From Thalassotalea psychrophila (GTDB lineage: Bacteria > Pseudomonadota > Gammaproteobacteria > Enterobacterales > Alteromonadaceae), in NCBI RefSeq assembly GCF_031583595.1, contig NZ_CP134145.1:1302001-1366000 (forward strand): a stretch of DNA of 64,000 nt. The letters are read 5' to 3'. Under the pieces are notes generated by a model. It saw nothing but the letters and a program-made list of their open reading frames with translations, was not told where the DNA came from and made no database searches. Shown here piece by piece: positions 9,638 to 17,937 of the stretch. The position numbers were made by a program, and so were the translations under genes. Each line of letters starts with the position of its first letter. The first letter of the stretch is position 1.

Positions 9638-9685
9638 TAGAGTGTCCTTGTTGATACATTTATTAGTTCTGCTTTTATTTACTGA

Positions 9686-10366
9686 CTAAGCTGCACGCAC
9701 GTTTTCAGTCACCACATGACCATCAAATAAATTGATAGTACGACGCGCGTAATCTGCATGTGCTGGGCTATGCGTTACCATAACTATTGTGGTGCCTTCT
9801 TGGTTCAGCTGTTGCAGCATTTCCATTACTTCTTGGCCATGGGCACTGTCTAAATTACCTGTTGGCTCATCGGCAAGGATCATTGCTTGATCGCCAACTA
9901 CAGCACGGGCAACTGCAACACGTTGTTGTTGACCTCCAGATAATTGACTTGGCATATGCTTAGCTCGATGAGCAATGCCTACTTTATCCATCACTTTAGC
10001 CACACGTTCTTTACGTTCAGCAGCAGGAATGTTGTGATAAAGCAACGCCAGTTCAATGTTTTCTTGTACTGATAATTCTTCAATTAAATTGAAGTTTTGA
10101 AAAATAAAGCCGATATTTTGTTTACGGATGTTAGCTAATTGAGCTTCGCTATAACCTGAAATGTCTTCGTCCATAAACATATACTGACCATCGGATGGAT
10201 TATCTAACATGCCAACAATGTTTAATAAGGTTGATTTTCCACAACCCGAAGGCCCCATAATGGCAACAAATTCACCTTGTTCTATTTCAATGTTGACGCT
10301 GTTTAATGCGGCAGTTTCAACTTCGTCTGTTTGGTATACTCGTGAAAGATTGTGTAGCTTTAACAT
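9686..10366 (-). CDS. ABC transporter ATP-binding protein, MacB/LolD-like
   Basis: A 226-residue ATPase with Walker [10 protein letters not shown] near residue 39, the Q-loop FIFQNFNLIEEL, the signature [14 protein letters not shown], Walker B MILADEPTGNLD and the switch His in VTHS. Length and motifs fit the LolD/MacB clade that works with FtsX-type permeases. It lies between the adaptor gene and the two permeases, and its separate coding (instead of fusion as in classical MacB) matches permeases lacking a nucleotide-binding domain. Confidence 0.93.
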   Translation of the reverse strand: MLKLHNLSRVYQTDEVETAALNSVNIEIEQGEFVAIMGPSGCGKSTLLNIVGMLDNPSDGQYMFMDEDISGYSEAQLANIRKQNIGFIFQNFNLIEELSVQENIELALLYHNIPAAERKERVAKVMDKVGIAHRAKHMPSQLSGGQQQRVAVARAVVGDQAMILADEPTGNLDSAHGQEVMEMLQQLNQEGTTIVMVTHSPAHADYARRTINLFDGHVVTENVRAA

Positions 10367-10433
10367 AATTAATATTCCTATTTAGTTCGTTGTTATTCGT
10401 TTAAAATTTAGCTTGTATCCATTGTTATCTGTT

Positions 10434-11780
10434 TTAATTGCTAAGGTTCAGTCGGTCCATGTCTTGATAACTGCTATATGGGCTAGTCACCACTTGCTCG
10501 CCTTCTTCTAGCCCATCCAGTACTTCAATAAAGCGACTGTTCCTGCGACCTAATCGCACGGTGCGTTTAACTGCTTGGCTTTGATCCGCGGTGACAACGA
10601 AAATCCAGTTGCCGCCAGTGTCTTGAAAAAATGCACCGTTAGGAATTAGCAGGGCTTTAGTTTCATCTCCTAAGGTTAATTTGGTTTGAATAGTTTGACC
10701 GCGACGAATGCCGCTAGGTTGCTCTCCGATAAATTTGAAATCGACTTCAAACTGACCATTTTGTACTTGTGGATATATCTTTGAGATCACTAATTGGTAG
10801 TTATCAAATTGAGCCTTTTGGCCCAAGTCGACTCGACCCAAATAAAATTCATCAATATTTGCAGTAAGTTTATAATCGTTTGGAGTGTCTATTTGACCAA
10901 GGCGTTCGCCACGACCAATACTTTGACCTACTTCAACATTGAAACCTGATAATTTGCCATTTACTGGTGCGCGCACATTCATATTTTCTAGGTTTTTACG
11001 AGAGATCTCTAAGTTACCCTCTAAGCGTTTGCTTGTTTCTTTTAAAAACACCAACTGCTCACTTTGCATACGGGTATCTGAAGCTTGGCTCTCCAAAGTT
11101 ATGGTTAAGCGATTCTTGTACCATTGCAGAGTGTCGCTGGTATCATCAAACTTGGTTTGCGCAACTGAGCCGGTAGTTACCAATTGTTGTTCACGTTGCA
11201 ATTGACGGGTAAGCATTTTTATTTGGTAGTTAATGTCTACTAAGTTGCTTTTATGTTGTAAACGATTTTGTTCAAGTGATAGCTCAATAGAACGCATGTT
11301 GTTTAACTGCTCTGCAACTCTGGCCTCGTTACCCAAAACGTTAAGTTGTAATGAGGCATTCGATAACTCAACTATCAAATCACCACTGCTTAAATCCGCA
11401 CCATCTTCAACTAAAATGCGTTCAACCCGGCCACCTTCAATGGCATCTAAATATACGGTTTTTGCAGGCGTTACTCGACCTCTAACTGGAATGAAGTCTT
11501 CAAAAGTACCACTGGTTACTTTTGAAACCACAATTCGATTTTGATCAACACTTAATGATCTACCACTAGGTGATGTAATGAATTGGTAGCCCAAATAAAC
11601 AATAGCTAATGCGATGATCACAACCCCTGACCATTTTTTTAACGGGTTTTGTTTACGTGTAACCTTGCGGTCCATGCCAGCACCAGACACTGCTTTAGAA
11701 GTGCTGTTTGCTTTCTTAGTTGGCATTTTGATTTCTTTCTTGCCTTTAGATGTTTGTTCCATTGGTGTAATTGTGCCCAT
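10434..11780 (-). CDS. Periplasmic adaptor (membrane fusion protein), HlyD/MacA type
   Basis: 448 residues: a basic N-terminal tail, one membrane helix (about 54-70, VVIIALAIVYLGYQFI), a biotinyl-lipoyl-like half (VYLDAIEGGRVERILVEDG), a coiled-coil hairpin (about 155-265), the second lipoyl half (VRAPVNGKLSGFNVEVGQS) and beta-barrel domains. This is the architecture of MacA-type adaptors joining an inner-membrane ABC exporter to an outer-membrane channel; no TolC-like gene is in the window. First gene of the operon, with GAGGA upstream of the start. Its promoter carries sigma-54 elements and enhancer boxes, so it should respond to the adjacent two-component system. Confidence 0.9.
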   Translation of the reverse strand: MGTITPMEQTSKGKKEIKMPTKKANSTSKAVSGAGMDRKVTRKQNPLKKWSGVVIIALAIVYLGYQFITSPSGRSLSVDQNRIVVSKVTSGTFEDFIPVRGRVTPAKTVYLDAIEGGRVERILVEDGADLSSGDLIVELSNASLQLNVLGNEARVAEQLNNMRSIELSLEQNRLQHKSNLVDINYQIKMLTRQLQREQQLVTTGSVAQTKFDDTSDTLQWYKNRLTITLESQASDTRMQSEQLVFLKETSKRLEGNLEISRKNLENMNVRAPVNGKLSGFNVEVGQSIGRGERLGQIDTPNDYKLTANIDEFYLGRVDLGQKAQFDNYQLVISKIYPQVQNGQFEVDFKFIGEQPSGIRRGQTIQTKLTLGDETKALLIPNGAFFQDTGGNWIFVVTADQSQAVKRTVRLGRRNSRFIEVLDGLEEGEQVVTSPYSSYQDMDRLNLSN

Positions 11781-11858
11781 AACTTAACTGTCCTCATTAA
11801 GCTAAATTGTCCGGCTTTTAATTGGCCATGATAATTTGCTTTGCTCTACCCTTGATTT

Positions 11859-11874
11859 TGCAAGTACTGTGCCA
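11859..11874 (-). promoter_or_regulatory. Sigma-54 (RpoN) promoter of the ABC efflux operon
   Basis: On the minus strand the sequence reads TGGCACAGTACTTGCA, with the -24 GG and -12 GC elements in exact spacing and nearly identical to the consensus TGGCAC-N5-TTGCW. Transcription would begin about 12 bases downstream, giving a leader of about 70 nt before the adaptor ATG. The neighbouring activator carries the GAFTGA sigma-54 contact motif. Confidence 0.87.
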
Positions 11875-11913
11875 TTGTTTAAGTTGTTGTAATTACTAGT
11901 GTTATTTGTAAGA

Positions 11914-11974
11914 TGTTCGATATTGAACATTCCCTACTGTACGAATACGAACAGTTGGTGTACGATAATGAACA
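11914..11974. promoter_or_regulatory. Three enhancer boxes for the sigma-54 activator
   Basis: Three 16-bp imperfect palindromes lie at 11914-11929 (TGTTCGATATTGAACA), 11938-11953 (TGTACGAATACGAACA) and 11959-11974 (TGTACGATAATGAACA). The consensus is TGTWCGAWAWYGAACA. Starts are 24 and 21 bp apart, about two helical turns, so all could lie on one DNA face. They are 40 to 100 bp upstream of the -24 element of the efflux promoter, the usual position for an upstream activating sequence. They also sit just before the activator gene, so autoregulation is possible. Confidence 0.8.
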
Positions 11975-12009
11975 GTTATAAAGTTGTTAATGGTTTGTGT
12001 GGGGGTAAT

Positions 12010-13425
12010 GTGAAACAAGATGGTGTAATACTTATCGTTGATGATGACGAAGATATATTGGTTGCAGGTAAGTTGTTGCTTAAAAGACATTTTTCTAGTG
12101 TGCAAATATGCAACCAACCTGAGAACATTCCCCGTTTATTGAGTGAACAAAAATTTGATGCCATTTTATTGGATATGAACTTTGGACCTGGTGAAAGCAG
12201 TGGTGCACAAGGATATTTGTGGCTTGAAAAAATTCTAGAAATTGATCCACAAGCAGTAGTGATCATGATCACTGCCCATGGTGGGGTTGATGTTGCCGTT
12301 GACGCAATGAAGCTTGGTGCTACCGATTTTATTGCAAAGCCTTGGCAAAATGAAAAGGTTGTCGCAACGCTTTCGTCGGCAGTACAGTTAGGACGAACAA
12401 GAACAGAGGCGAAAGTTCTTAGAAATACTAATAAAATGTTGGCAGAAGTCAGTGGAGCAAACTCAGGGCAAACATTGTTAGGTAATTCAACGGCAATGAA
12501 AACTGTATTTTCATTGATTGAACGCACTGCACCAACCGATGCTAATGTTTTGATATTAGGCGAAAATGGTACTGGTAAGGAACTTATTGCTCGTGAAATC
12601 CATGCTCAAAGTTTACGTTCGAATAAAGTATTTATGTCTGTCGACTTAGGATCCCTATCTGAATCGTTATTTGAAAGTGAATTATTTGGTCATAAAAAAG
12701 GTGCCTTTACCGGAGCCAAAGAGGACCGAGTAGGGCGGTTACAAGCAGCTAATGGTGGCAGCTTATTTTTAGACGAAATTGGTAACTTGCCATTGCATTT
12801 ACAAGCTAAATTATTAACCGTGCTCGAGCAACGCATGGTTACGCCTATAGGGGCTAATTTAGCTGTGCCAATTGATGTAAGAGTAATAACCGCAACGAAT
12901 GTAAGTAAACAAGACTTAAGTTTAGAGTCTAAATTTAGGCAAGATTTGCTGTTTCGCTTAAATACCGTAGAAATAGATCTACCGCCGCTGAGAAAGCGCT
13001 GTAATGATATTGAAGTTATCGCTAATCACTATATTAAATTGTATGCTAAAAAATACCAAAAGTCCGATAAATCACTCTCTGCAAGTGCGTTAGCTGCCAT
13101 AGAAAGTTATCCTTGGCCGGGCAATGTCAGGGCATTAAGGCATGCTATTGAAAGAGCAATTATCCTGTCGCAAGGTCACGAGTTAGAGCCCATAGATTTT
13201 CAATTAGATCCCACTCCCAATCAAGCCGGTGATGTAGTTGCCCCAGCACCAATTAGTTTGTCGAATAACGCTGTAGATAACGATGATTTAAATCTTGATA
13301 GGTTAGAAAAAAGTGCTATTAAACAGGCACTGCAAAAGCATCATTACAACATTAGTCATGCAGCCAAAGATTTAGGTTTAACCCGTGCGGCACTTTATAG
13401 AAGGATGGAGAAACATGGGTTTTAA
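12010..13425 (+). CDS. Sigma-54-dependent response regulator (NtrC family)
   Basis: 471 residues from the GTG at 12010, which follows GGGGG at ribosome-binding distance. The ATG at 11968 would overlap the third enhancer box and add an unconserved extension. Receiver domain 1-120 with phosphoacceptor Asp55. AAA+ domain with Walker A GENGTGKE (184-191), GAFTGA (231-236, sigma-54 contact) and Walker B SLFLDEIGN. A Fis-type helix-turn-helix at the C-terminus (NISHAAKDLGLTRAALYRRM). It probably binds the three boxes just upstream and activates the divergent ABC operon. The kinase gene overlaps its end by 11 bp. Confidence 0.92.
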   Translation: MKQDGVILIVDDDEDILVAGKLLLKRHFSSVQICNQPENIPRLLSEQKFDAILLDMNFGPGESSGAQGYLWLEKILEIDPQAVVIMITAHGGVDVAVDAMKLGATDFIAKPWQNEKVVATLSSAVQLGRTRTEAKVLRNTNKMLAEVSGANSGQTLLGNSTAMKTVFSLIERTAPTDANVLILGENGTGKELIAREIHAQSLRSNKVFMSVDLGSLSESLFESELFGHKKGAFTGAKEDRVGRLQAANGGSLFLDEIGNLPLHLQAKLLTVLEQRMVTPIGANLAVPIDVRVITATNVSKQDLSLESKFRQDLLFRLNTVEIDLPPLRKRCNDIEVIANHYIKLYAKKYQKSDKSLSASALAAIESYPWPGNVRALRHAIERAIILSQGHELEPIDFQLDPTPNQAGDVVAPAPISLSNNAVDNDDLNLDRLEKSAIKQALQKHHYNISHAAKDLGLTRAALYRRMEKHGF

Positions 13426-14767
13426 AAAATTCTCTTTAATGGTCGCTTTACGCACCGTTATGATAATGCTGACACTGATATTGCTGACATTTTTAATAAC
13501 TACTCCGGGTTATCATGCGGCAACATTATTAACGTCGCTGTTTTTAATTGTACAATGCATTATGGTGTTTCGTTTTATTACCAAAACCAATGCTGAATTG
13601 GCTCGATTTCTAGACGCTGCCCGCTATGCTGATTTCTCGCAACGGTTTGAGCTGAAAAGTTTAGGGGCCGGTTTTGGTGAATTAGGCAATGCCTTTACCG
13701 ATATTCTCAAACGTTTTCAAGCGGTACGTACCAGCCAAGAAGAAGAACTTAGGCATTTAAAAGCTATGGTTGAACATGTGCCTGTGCCTTTGATGAGTGT
13801 GCACTCTGATGGTGTTTTAACATTATGGAATAATAGCGCTCGCCGTTTATTTGGCTCAAATCATGTTACTAAGGTTGACGATTTACGTCAGTTTGGCGAA
13901 GACTTTGCAAGCCATATACAATCAGTTCAACCCGGAGAGCGCCGCTTAGTCACCTTTGAAGTTGATGGCATGGAGCAACAACTCACTATTTTATCTACTC
14001 AAATAATTACTGCTGGTAAACAAGAAAAGTTACTGAGTATGCAAGACATTCAAAGCGAACTAGATGTGGTGCAATTGCAAGCTTGGCAAGATTTAGTGCG
14101 AGTATTAACGCATGAAATTATGAATAGTATAACGCCAGTAGCATCATTATCGAAAACCGCAGTCGACTTATTAGACGATGCAAAAGCTAAAATAATTGAT
14201 CGCCCAGATCTGGTTGAGTCATTGGCTGATGTGTCTGATGCCATACAAACTGTTGCCCGTAGAAGCGATGGCTTAACTAAGTTTGTTGGCAGTTATCGTC
14301 GCCTAACTCGTTTACCGCCGCCAAACAAAAAAATGGTTAAACTCAGTGATATATTCAGCCAGGTTACTTTGCTGGGCACCCAACAATGGTTAGAGAAAGA
14401 CATAAGTTTTAGCTCAAATATAGAACCCGCTGAATTAGATATTAATGTAGATAAAGATATGATTGAACAGCTGCTGATAAACCTATTACAAAATGCAGAA
14501 CAAGCACTAACAAAAGTATCAAACCCAGTGGTAACAATGAATGCATACTTAAATAAACGTGGTCATGCCGTTATAGATTTATCCGACAATGGCGCAGGCG
14601 TGGCAGATGAAATAGCTAAAAAGGTATTTGTGCCATTTTTTACTACTAAAAAAGAAGGCTCTGGTGTTGGTTTAGCATTAACTCGCCAAGTTATGGTAGC
14701 TCATGGTGGTAATGTAAAACTGGAACAAAGCGCATTGGGCGGCGCTCTGTTCAGGTTAACCTTTTAG
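13415..14767 (+). CDS. Sensor histidine kinase, NtrY/NtrB-like
   Basis: About 450 residues from the ATG at 13415, preceded by GGAG and overlapping the regulator stop by 11 bp. Two adjacent N-terminal helices (about 9-30 and 32-52) with almost no periplasmic loop suggest sensing within or at the membrane. A HAMP-like stretch and a PAS-type domain follow (LKAMVEHVPVPLMSVHSDG). The HisKA box has His233 in LTHEIMNSITP; the ATPase domain has NLLQNAEQAL, DNGAGV and GSGVGLALTRQ. Likely partner of the regulator at 12010, forming a two-gene operon that controls the efflux genes. Confidence 0.92.
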   Translation: MGFKKFSLMVALRTVMIMLTLILLTFLITTPGYHAATLLTSLFLIVQCIMVFRFITKTNAELARFLDAARYADFSQRFELKSLGAGFGELGNAFTDILKRFQAVRTSQEEELRHLKAMVEHVPVPLMSVHSDGVLTLWNNSARRLFGSNHVTKVDDLRQFGEDFASHIQSVQPGERRLVTFEVDGMEQQLTILSTQIITAGKQEKLLSMQDIQSELDVVQLQAWQDLVRVLTHEIMNSITPVASLSKTAVDLLDDAKAKIIDRPDLVESLADVSDAIQTVARRSDGLTKFVGSYRRLTRLPPPNKKMVKLSDIFSQVTLLGTQQWLEKDISFSSNIEPAELDINVDKDMIEQLLINLLQNAEQALTKVSNPVVTMNAYLNKRGHAVIDLSDNGAGVADEIAKKVFVPFFTTKKEGSGVGLALTRQVMVAHGGNVKLEQSALGGALFRLTF

Positions 14768-14785
14768 CCAGAACTTGGATTAGAA

Positions 14786-15400
14786 ATGAACAAACCTACT
14801 TTATATTATGTATATGATCCGATGTGCAGTTGGTGTTGGGGATATAGGCCTGCTTGGCAGACGTTACAAGAACAGCTGCAACCACTGGTAAACATACAAT
14901 ACAAGGTTGGTGGTTTGGCGCCAGACAGTAATGTTCCAATGCCGACTGATATGCAGAGTTTTTTGCAACAAACCTGGCATAAAATAGCGACGCATTTAGG
15001 CACCGAATTCAATCATGATTTTTGGACGTCTTGTCAGCCAAGACGCTCAACTTATCCCGCGTGTCGTGCGATGTTAATTGCTCGACAGCATAACCTTGAA
15101 CAAGAAATGTATTTAGCGGTTCAGCAAGCGTATTACTTAAACGCAAAGAACCCATCTAATATTGATACACTCGTTAGCATTGCGGCTGAGTTAGGCCTTG
15201 ATGAGGTGATGTTTGAACAGAAAATGCTAAGTGCCGAGGTACAGCAGCAATTAATTGATGAAATAGATTTTGTGAGTAATATGCCGATACGAGGGTTTCC
15301 CTCTTTAGTATTATCAATTAATGGTGAGTTAAAGGCGATACCAATTGATTATCAACATTGGCTGGCTAGCTACGAAGCGGTAACTGCTCACAATTTGTAG
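14786..15400 (+). CDS. DsbA-family thioredoxin-fold protein (FrnE-like)
   Basis: 204 residues beginning with a beta strand and a Cys14-Ser-Trp-Cys17 active site (DPMCSWCWGY). The helical insertion is typical of the DsbA/FrnE group, and a cis-proline loop occurs in RGFPSL. There is no signal peptide or membrane helix, so it should act in the cytoplasm, as FrnE-like oxidoreductases do. It follows the kinase gene by 18 bp on the same strand and could be cotranscribed. Substrate unknown. Confidence 0.8.
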   Translation: MNKPTLYYVYDPMCSWCWGYRPAWQTLQEQLQPLVNIQYKVGGLAPDSNVPMPTDMQSFLQQTWHKIATHLGTEFNHDFWTSCQPRRSTYPACRAMLIARQHNLEQEMYLAVQQAYYLNAKNPSNIDTLVSIAAELGLDEVMFEQKMLSAEVQQQLIDEIDFVSNMPIRGFPSLVLSINGELKAIPIDYQHWLASYEAVTAHNL

Positions 15401-15405
15401 ATGTC

Positions 15406-15425
15406 ATTCTCGCGAAGGCGAGAAT
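15406..15425. repeat. Short hairpin repeat after the DsbA-like gene
   Basis: ATTCTCGC-GAAG-GCGAGAAT is an 8-bp perfect stem with a GAAG loop, directly after the stop codon. There is no long T-run after it, so it is more like a palindromic intergenic repeat than a strong terminator, though it may end transcription from either side. Confidence 0.55.
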
Positions 15426-15459
15426 CCAAGAATCGTTTGCTTTTTGCCAGAAGCATTTC

Positions 15460-15909
15460 CTATTTGATTGTCTTGTTATGTTCACTTTGCGACTTGCCAA
15501 TACCCCAAATAGCTAAACCGAATAAAAAGTAAAATAACTTTTGACTTGATAATTCAATAGAAACAGATGCATCTTGTACGTGTTGAGATAACACTGAAGC
15601 TATAAATATATCAGCTAAACTTTGCAATATTGGAAAAGATATTAAAGAAATTGCAGCGACTTTAGCAAAACCATAAGAACCAGGCTTTGATATGAACTTA
15701 GTTAAAAAAATAAGAGCGATTGCTATAGCAGAATTAGGTATTAAAAGAATTAGTGATGATTTCAACACTTGTTCATCATTTGCACCTTTAGCAAATGGAA
15801 ACGTTTCAATTAGCTCATTTAAATATGAGGCAGGTTCAACAATTCCCCAAAAAGGATACAGCATAATTAAAATTGCTGTGAAAAATAAAATACCTTTAAC
15901 TATTATCAC
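15460..15909 (-). CDS. Hypothetical integral membrane protein (149 aa)
   Basis: Not recognised as a known family. GTG start with a perfect AGGAGG seven bases upstream. Four hydrophobic segments at about 4-22, 50-70, 80-105 and 125-142 indicate a small polytopic membrane protein. The C-terminus is short and hydrophilic. By eye the base composition is very AT-rich. It is on the minus strand between plus-strand genes, next to another unrecognised membrane protein. Confidence 0.6.
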   Translation of the reverse strand: MIIVKGILFFTAILIMLYPFWGIVEPASYLNELIETFPFAKGANDEQVLKSSLILLIPNSAIAIALIFLTKFISKPGSYGFAKVAAISLISFPILQSLADIFIASVLSQHVQDASVSIELSSQKLFYFLFGLAIWGIGKSQSEHNKTIK

Positions 15910-15989
15910 CCAACACCTCCTATAAATATAACGACCTGTTAAATGGCTTTATAATAGGTTGCCAAAGCTTGTGATGTGATATGGTCATT

Positions 15990-16685
15990 CTAAGGAGTCA
16001 TTTCAAAGTTGTTTTTCTTGAGGTATGACTCTATTTCGAGTATTAGAGAATCTAGGGTTTTCCCATAGTTGCCCAGAGCATCGAGATACCACAAGTTCCA
16101 ACCGATATGAATGTAGCGAAATTGATTTCGAACAGTAGCAAGCTCGCGAACATCAGTCGTCAGCAGTCGAGCATTACCCGAATCCCAAACTTTGGGGACT
16201 GAATTGCGTCCCAAATCATTTAGCCCTTCGTCGAAATCATTGCCGTTATCGATAATCCGTGCTGTTCTGCTCTCGTAAAAATTACCAAGACGTGCCACCA
16301 AGTCAGGCGCATCTAGCTTGCTCAATTGCCCCGCGGCAACCATTGTGGCCCACGCAGAACGTCGTGGATATAATGTTCGATTTTCAAGAAATATTGCGTC
16401 AATTGCTTCTTTCATTGAGTCCAAAGGTATAGAGTCGGGGCTCGAAAACCACTTTTCCAAAGCTTGATATTGTTTATCTCTCACGAATTGCTCTGCACGG
16501 ATTTCGTTAACGTCGGCTCGATCTTCTCGCATTTCCTCTAGCATCTGAGCCAGTGCTGTATGAGCTGACTGCCTCGCTACACGGTCTTGTGAAATACCTT
16601 CTAAGAATATCGCTAAGTACACGGCTACGATAATCAGGGCGCCTTCGCCGATTATCTTGTTCCAAGGGAGTATCGGTAGATTCAT
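15990..16685 (-). CDS. Hypothetical single-pass membrane protein (231 aa)
   Basis: Start chosen at the ATG at 16685, preceded by AAAGG; the frame is open further to 16754 without a better start. One membrane helix near residues 12-30 (GEGALIIVAVYLAIFLEG) is followed by a soluble, probably helical domain with many Arg and Glu (SQDRVARQSAHTALAQML). No family can be named with confidence. By hand count, sampled lines of this gene reach 43-55% GC, against roughly 27% in a sampled line of the neighbouring gene at 15460. This suggests recent acquisition from another genome. Confidence 0.6.
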   Translation of the reverse strand: MNLPILPWNKIIGEGALIIVAVYLAIFLEGISQDRVARQSAHTALAQMLEEMREDRADVNEIRAEQFVRDKQYQALEKWFSSPDSIPLDSMKEAIDAIFLENRTLYPRRSAWATMVAAGQLSKLDAPDLVARLGNFYESRTARIIDNGNDFDEGLNDLGRNSVPKVWDSGNARLLTTDVRELATVRNQFRYIHIGWNLWYLDALGNYGKTLDSLILEIESYLKKNNFEMTP

Positions 16686-16890
16686 TGCTTGGCCTTTGAT
16701 TAATTCATATTGTTTTAATCTTAGTCTACATAAGATTGTGCGATTTTGACACATCCATAAACTGTTTTTTGTCCTTGTTAAACAGCTTGTTATGTTTAGT
16801 TATGACGTTTTTTTTGGCTAACGCGTAACAACCAACGCAATAACGAATCCAATCCAGTAAACATCATTATTTTAAGACTAAGACTACACT

Positions 16891-17040
16891 CTATACACCA
16901 ACTACAGTCCCTATTCCGTAAAGTGTAAAAGCATAAAATACCCCTTTTCCCTTTCCAAAAAGCATTGATAAGGAAATCAAAAATAAAGGAATGCCCGCAA
17001 CCAAGCTCATATAAACTAAAATTTCATCATGTGATAGCAT
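16891..17040 (-). CDS. Possible small membrane protein (49 aa)
   Basis: A short frame, ATG at 17040 to TAG at 16891. It encodes a protein beginning MLSHDEILVYMSLVAGIP with two hydrophobic stretches (about 8-27 and 33-48) separated by a Gly/Lys turn (FGKGKG). No clear ribosome-binding site was identified. The amphipathic-then-hydrophobic pattern looks like a real two-helix membrane peptide rather than random translation. It shares the strand of its neighbours. The rest of 16686-17199 shows no other gene. Confidence 0.35.
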   Translation of the reverse strand: MLSHDEILVYMSLVAGIPLFLISLSMLFGKGKGVFYAFTLYGIGTVVGV

Positions 17041-17160
17041 TGACAAAATGAATGCGCCAACTTACATTAATATCTATAAAAATCATGCGATTAAAATGAA
17101 AAATGTTTATTGTGAAAATAAACAATGAAATAAAAGTGTGGTTTAGAAACGTGAATTAAA

Positions 17161-17181
17161 GGGCAATATTACTTATTGCCC
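17161..17181 (-). terminator. Hairpin after the VOC gene
   Basis: GGGCAATA and TATTGCCC form an 8-bp stem with a 5-nt loop, just downstream of the minus-strand VOC gene stop. Only TTT follows on the minus strand, so it is a weak terminator candidate. Confidence 0.45.
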
Positions 17182-17199
17182 CTTGTATAAGTGTATTGC

Positions 17200-17619
17200 T
17201 CAATTTACTTTGAACATTACCTCTGGGCTTACCATAGTTTTCATTTCAAGAACATTGCCGTTAGGATCTTCAATAAAAAAGGTTTCTTGTTCATATTCAG
17301 TACCGACAAAACGACGATAAGGCTCGTCTAAATAAGGAACACCAGCCTTTTTAATGCGTTCTTTTAGCGCTTGAAACTCGCTTTCTGGTAAATGTATACC
17401 AAAATGGGGGACTGCTACAGCCCCCATGTCAACGTTATGTCGTACGGTTGGCAACTGTTCTTCACTCTGGTGAATGGTTAATTCATTGCCCCAAAAATCA
17501 ATATCTATCCAGCGACCTTCTTCTCGGTTACCCGTTTTACAACCTAGTACGTCGCAATAAAATGTTATCGCTGTATTTAGATCGCCCGCAGGAATGGCAA
17601 GGTGTAAGCAGTTGGACAT
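17200..17619 (-). CDS. VOC / glyoxalase-superfamily protein
   Basis: 139 residues with the paired beta-alpha-beta-beta-beta modules of the vicinal-oxygen-chelate fold. Candidate metal ligands are His6 (CLHLAIP), the Glu or His residues near the middle (HFGIHLPE) and the Glu in GNVLEMK near the end. The FFIEDPNGNVLEMK stretch is the standard C-terminal module. AAGGAGG lies just before the ATG. Family members act as lyases, dioxygenases or resistance proteins, and the substrate cannot be read here. It is divergent from the pst operon. Confidence 0.8.
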   Translation of the reverse strand: MSNCLHLAIPAGDLNTAITFYCDVLGCKTGNREEGRWIDIDFWGNELTIHQSEEQLPTVRHNVDMGAVAVPHFGIHLPESEFQALKERIKKAGVPYLDEPYRRFVGTEYEQETFFIEDPNGNVLEMKTMVSPEVMFKVN

Positions 17620-17937
17620 AAATCCTCCTTGAGATTTAACGTGATGAGATACAGTTATTGTTTTTTATATAATAAAACTGAAATTAATACGATAGTAATG
17701 GCTTTGGTCAGCAAGTGCTATTTACGAGCTGAATTATGCTTTTAGTATATGAACGTTAAGGAAAATAATGTTTACACTAAGGTTGCTACCAATGACCGCG
17801 ATTTGTTATATGTCTTGCTTGGTGGGGGAAGATTGAACGACTAAATATCGACTATTCCTTTGTTGTAATAAAACTGTCACATAACTGTCTTATAATCTCT
17901 AGTGTCGAATAAAGAACACTTATTTTAAGGTTGTATA
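17620..17937. other. Divergent intergenic region between VOC gene and pst operon
   Basis: 318 bases. The right end holds the Pho box and -10 element listed separately. A 22-codon frame at 17768-17836 has an AAGGA before its ATG but no further support. No other gene or repeat seen. Confidence 0.5.
17874..17896 (+). promoter_or_regulatory. Pho box and -10 element of the pst operon
   Basis: CTGTCAC-ATAA-CTGTCTT matches the PhoB-binding Pho box (two CTGTCAT-like heptads 11 bp apart). TATAAT follows immediately at 17891-17896, where the -10 element of a Pho promoter is expected. No good -35 hexamer is seen, as usual for PhoB-activated promoters. The GTG of pstC is about 40 bases downstream. PhoB/PhoR genes are not in the window. 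Confidence 0.85.

Noticed and set aside
11968..12009. Upstream ATG start for the sigma-54 activator
   Set aside because: It overlaps the third enhancer box and adds residues not seen before the receiver domain; the GTG at 12010 has a better ribosome-binding site.
16741..16860. Possible integron attC site near the small minus-strand genes
   Set aside because: AAC and GTT cores are present (for example GGCTAACGCG), but no pair of RYYYAAC and GTTRRRY boxes with matching inner stems could be found, and no integrase is in view.
17768..17836. 22-codon ORF with an AAGGA ribosome-binding sequence before the pst operon
   Set aside because: It has no hydrophobic or domain pattern and ends before the Pho box. 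Support is too slight for a gene call.
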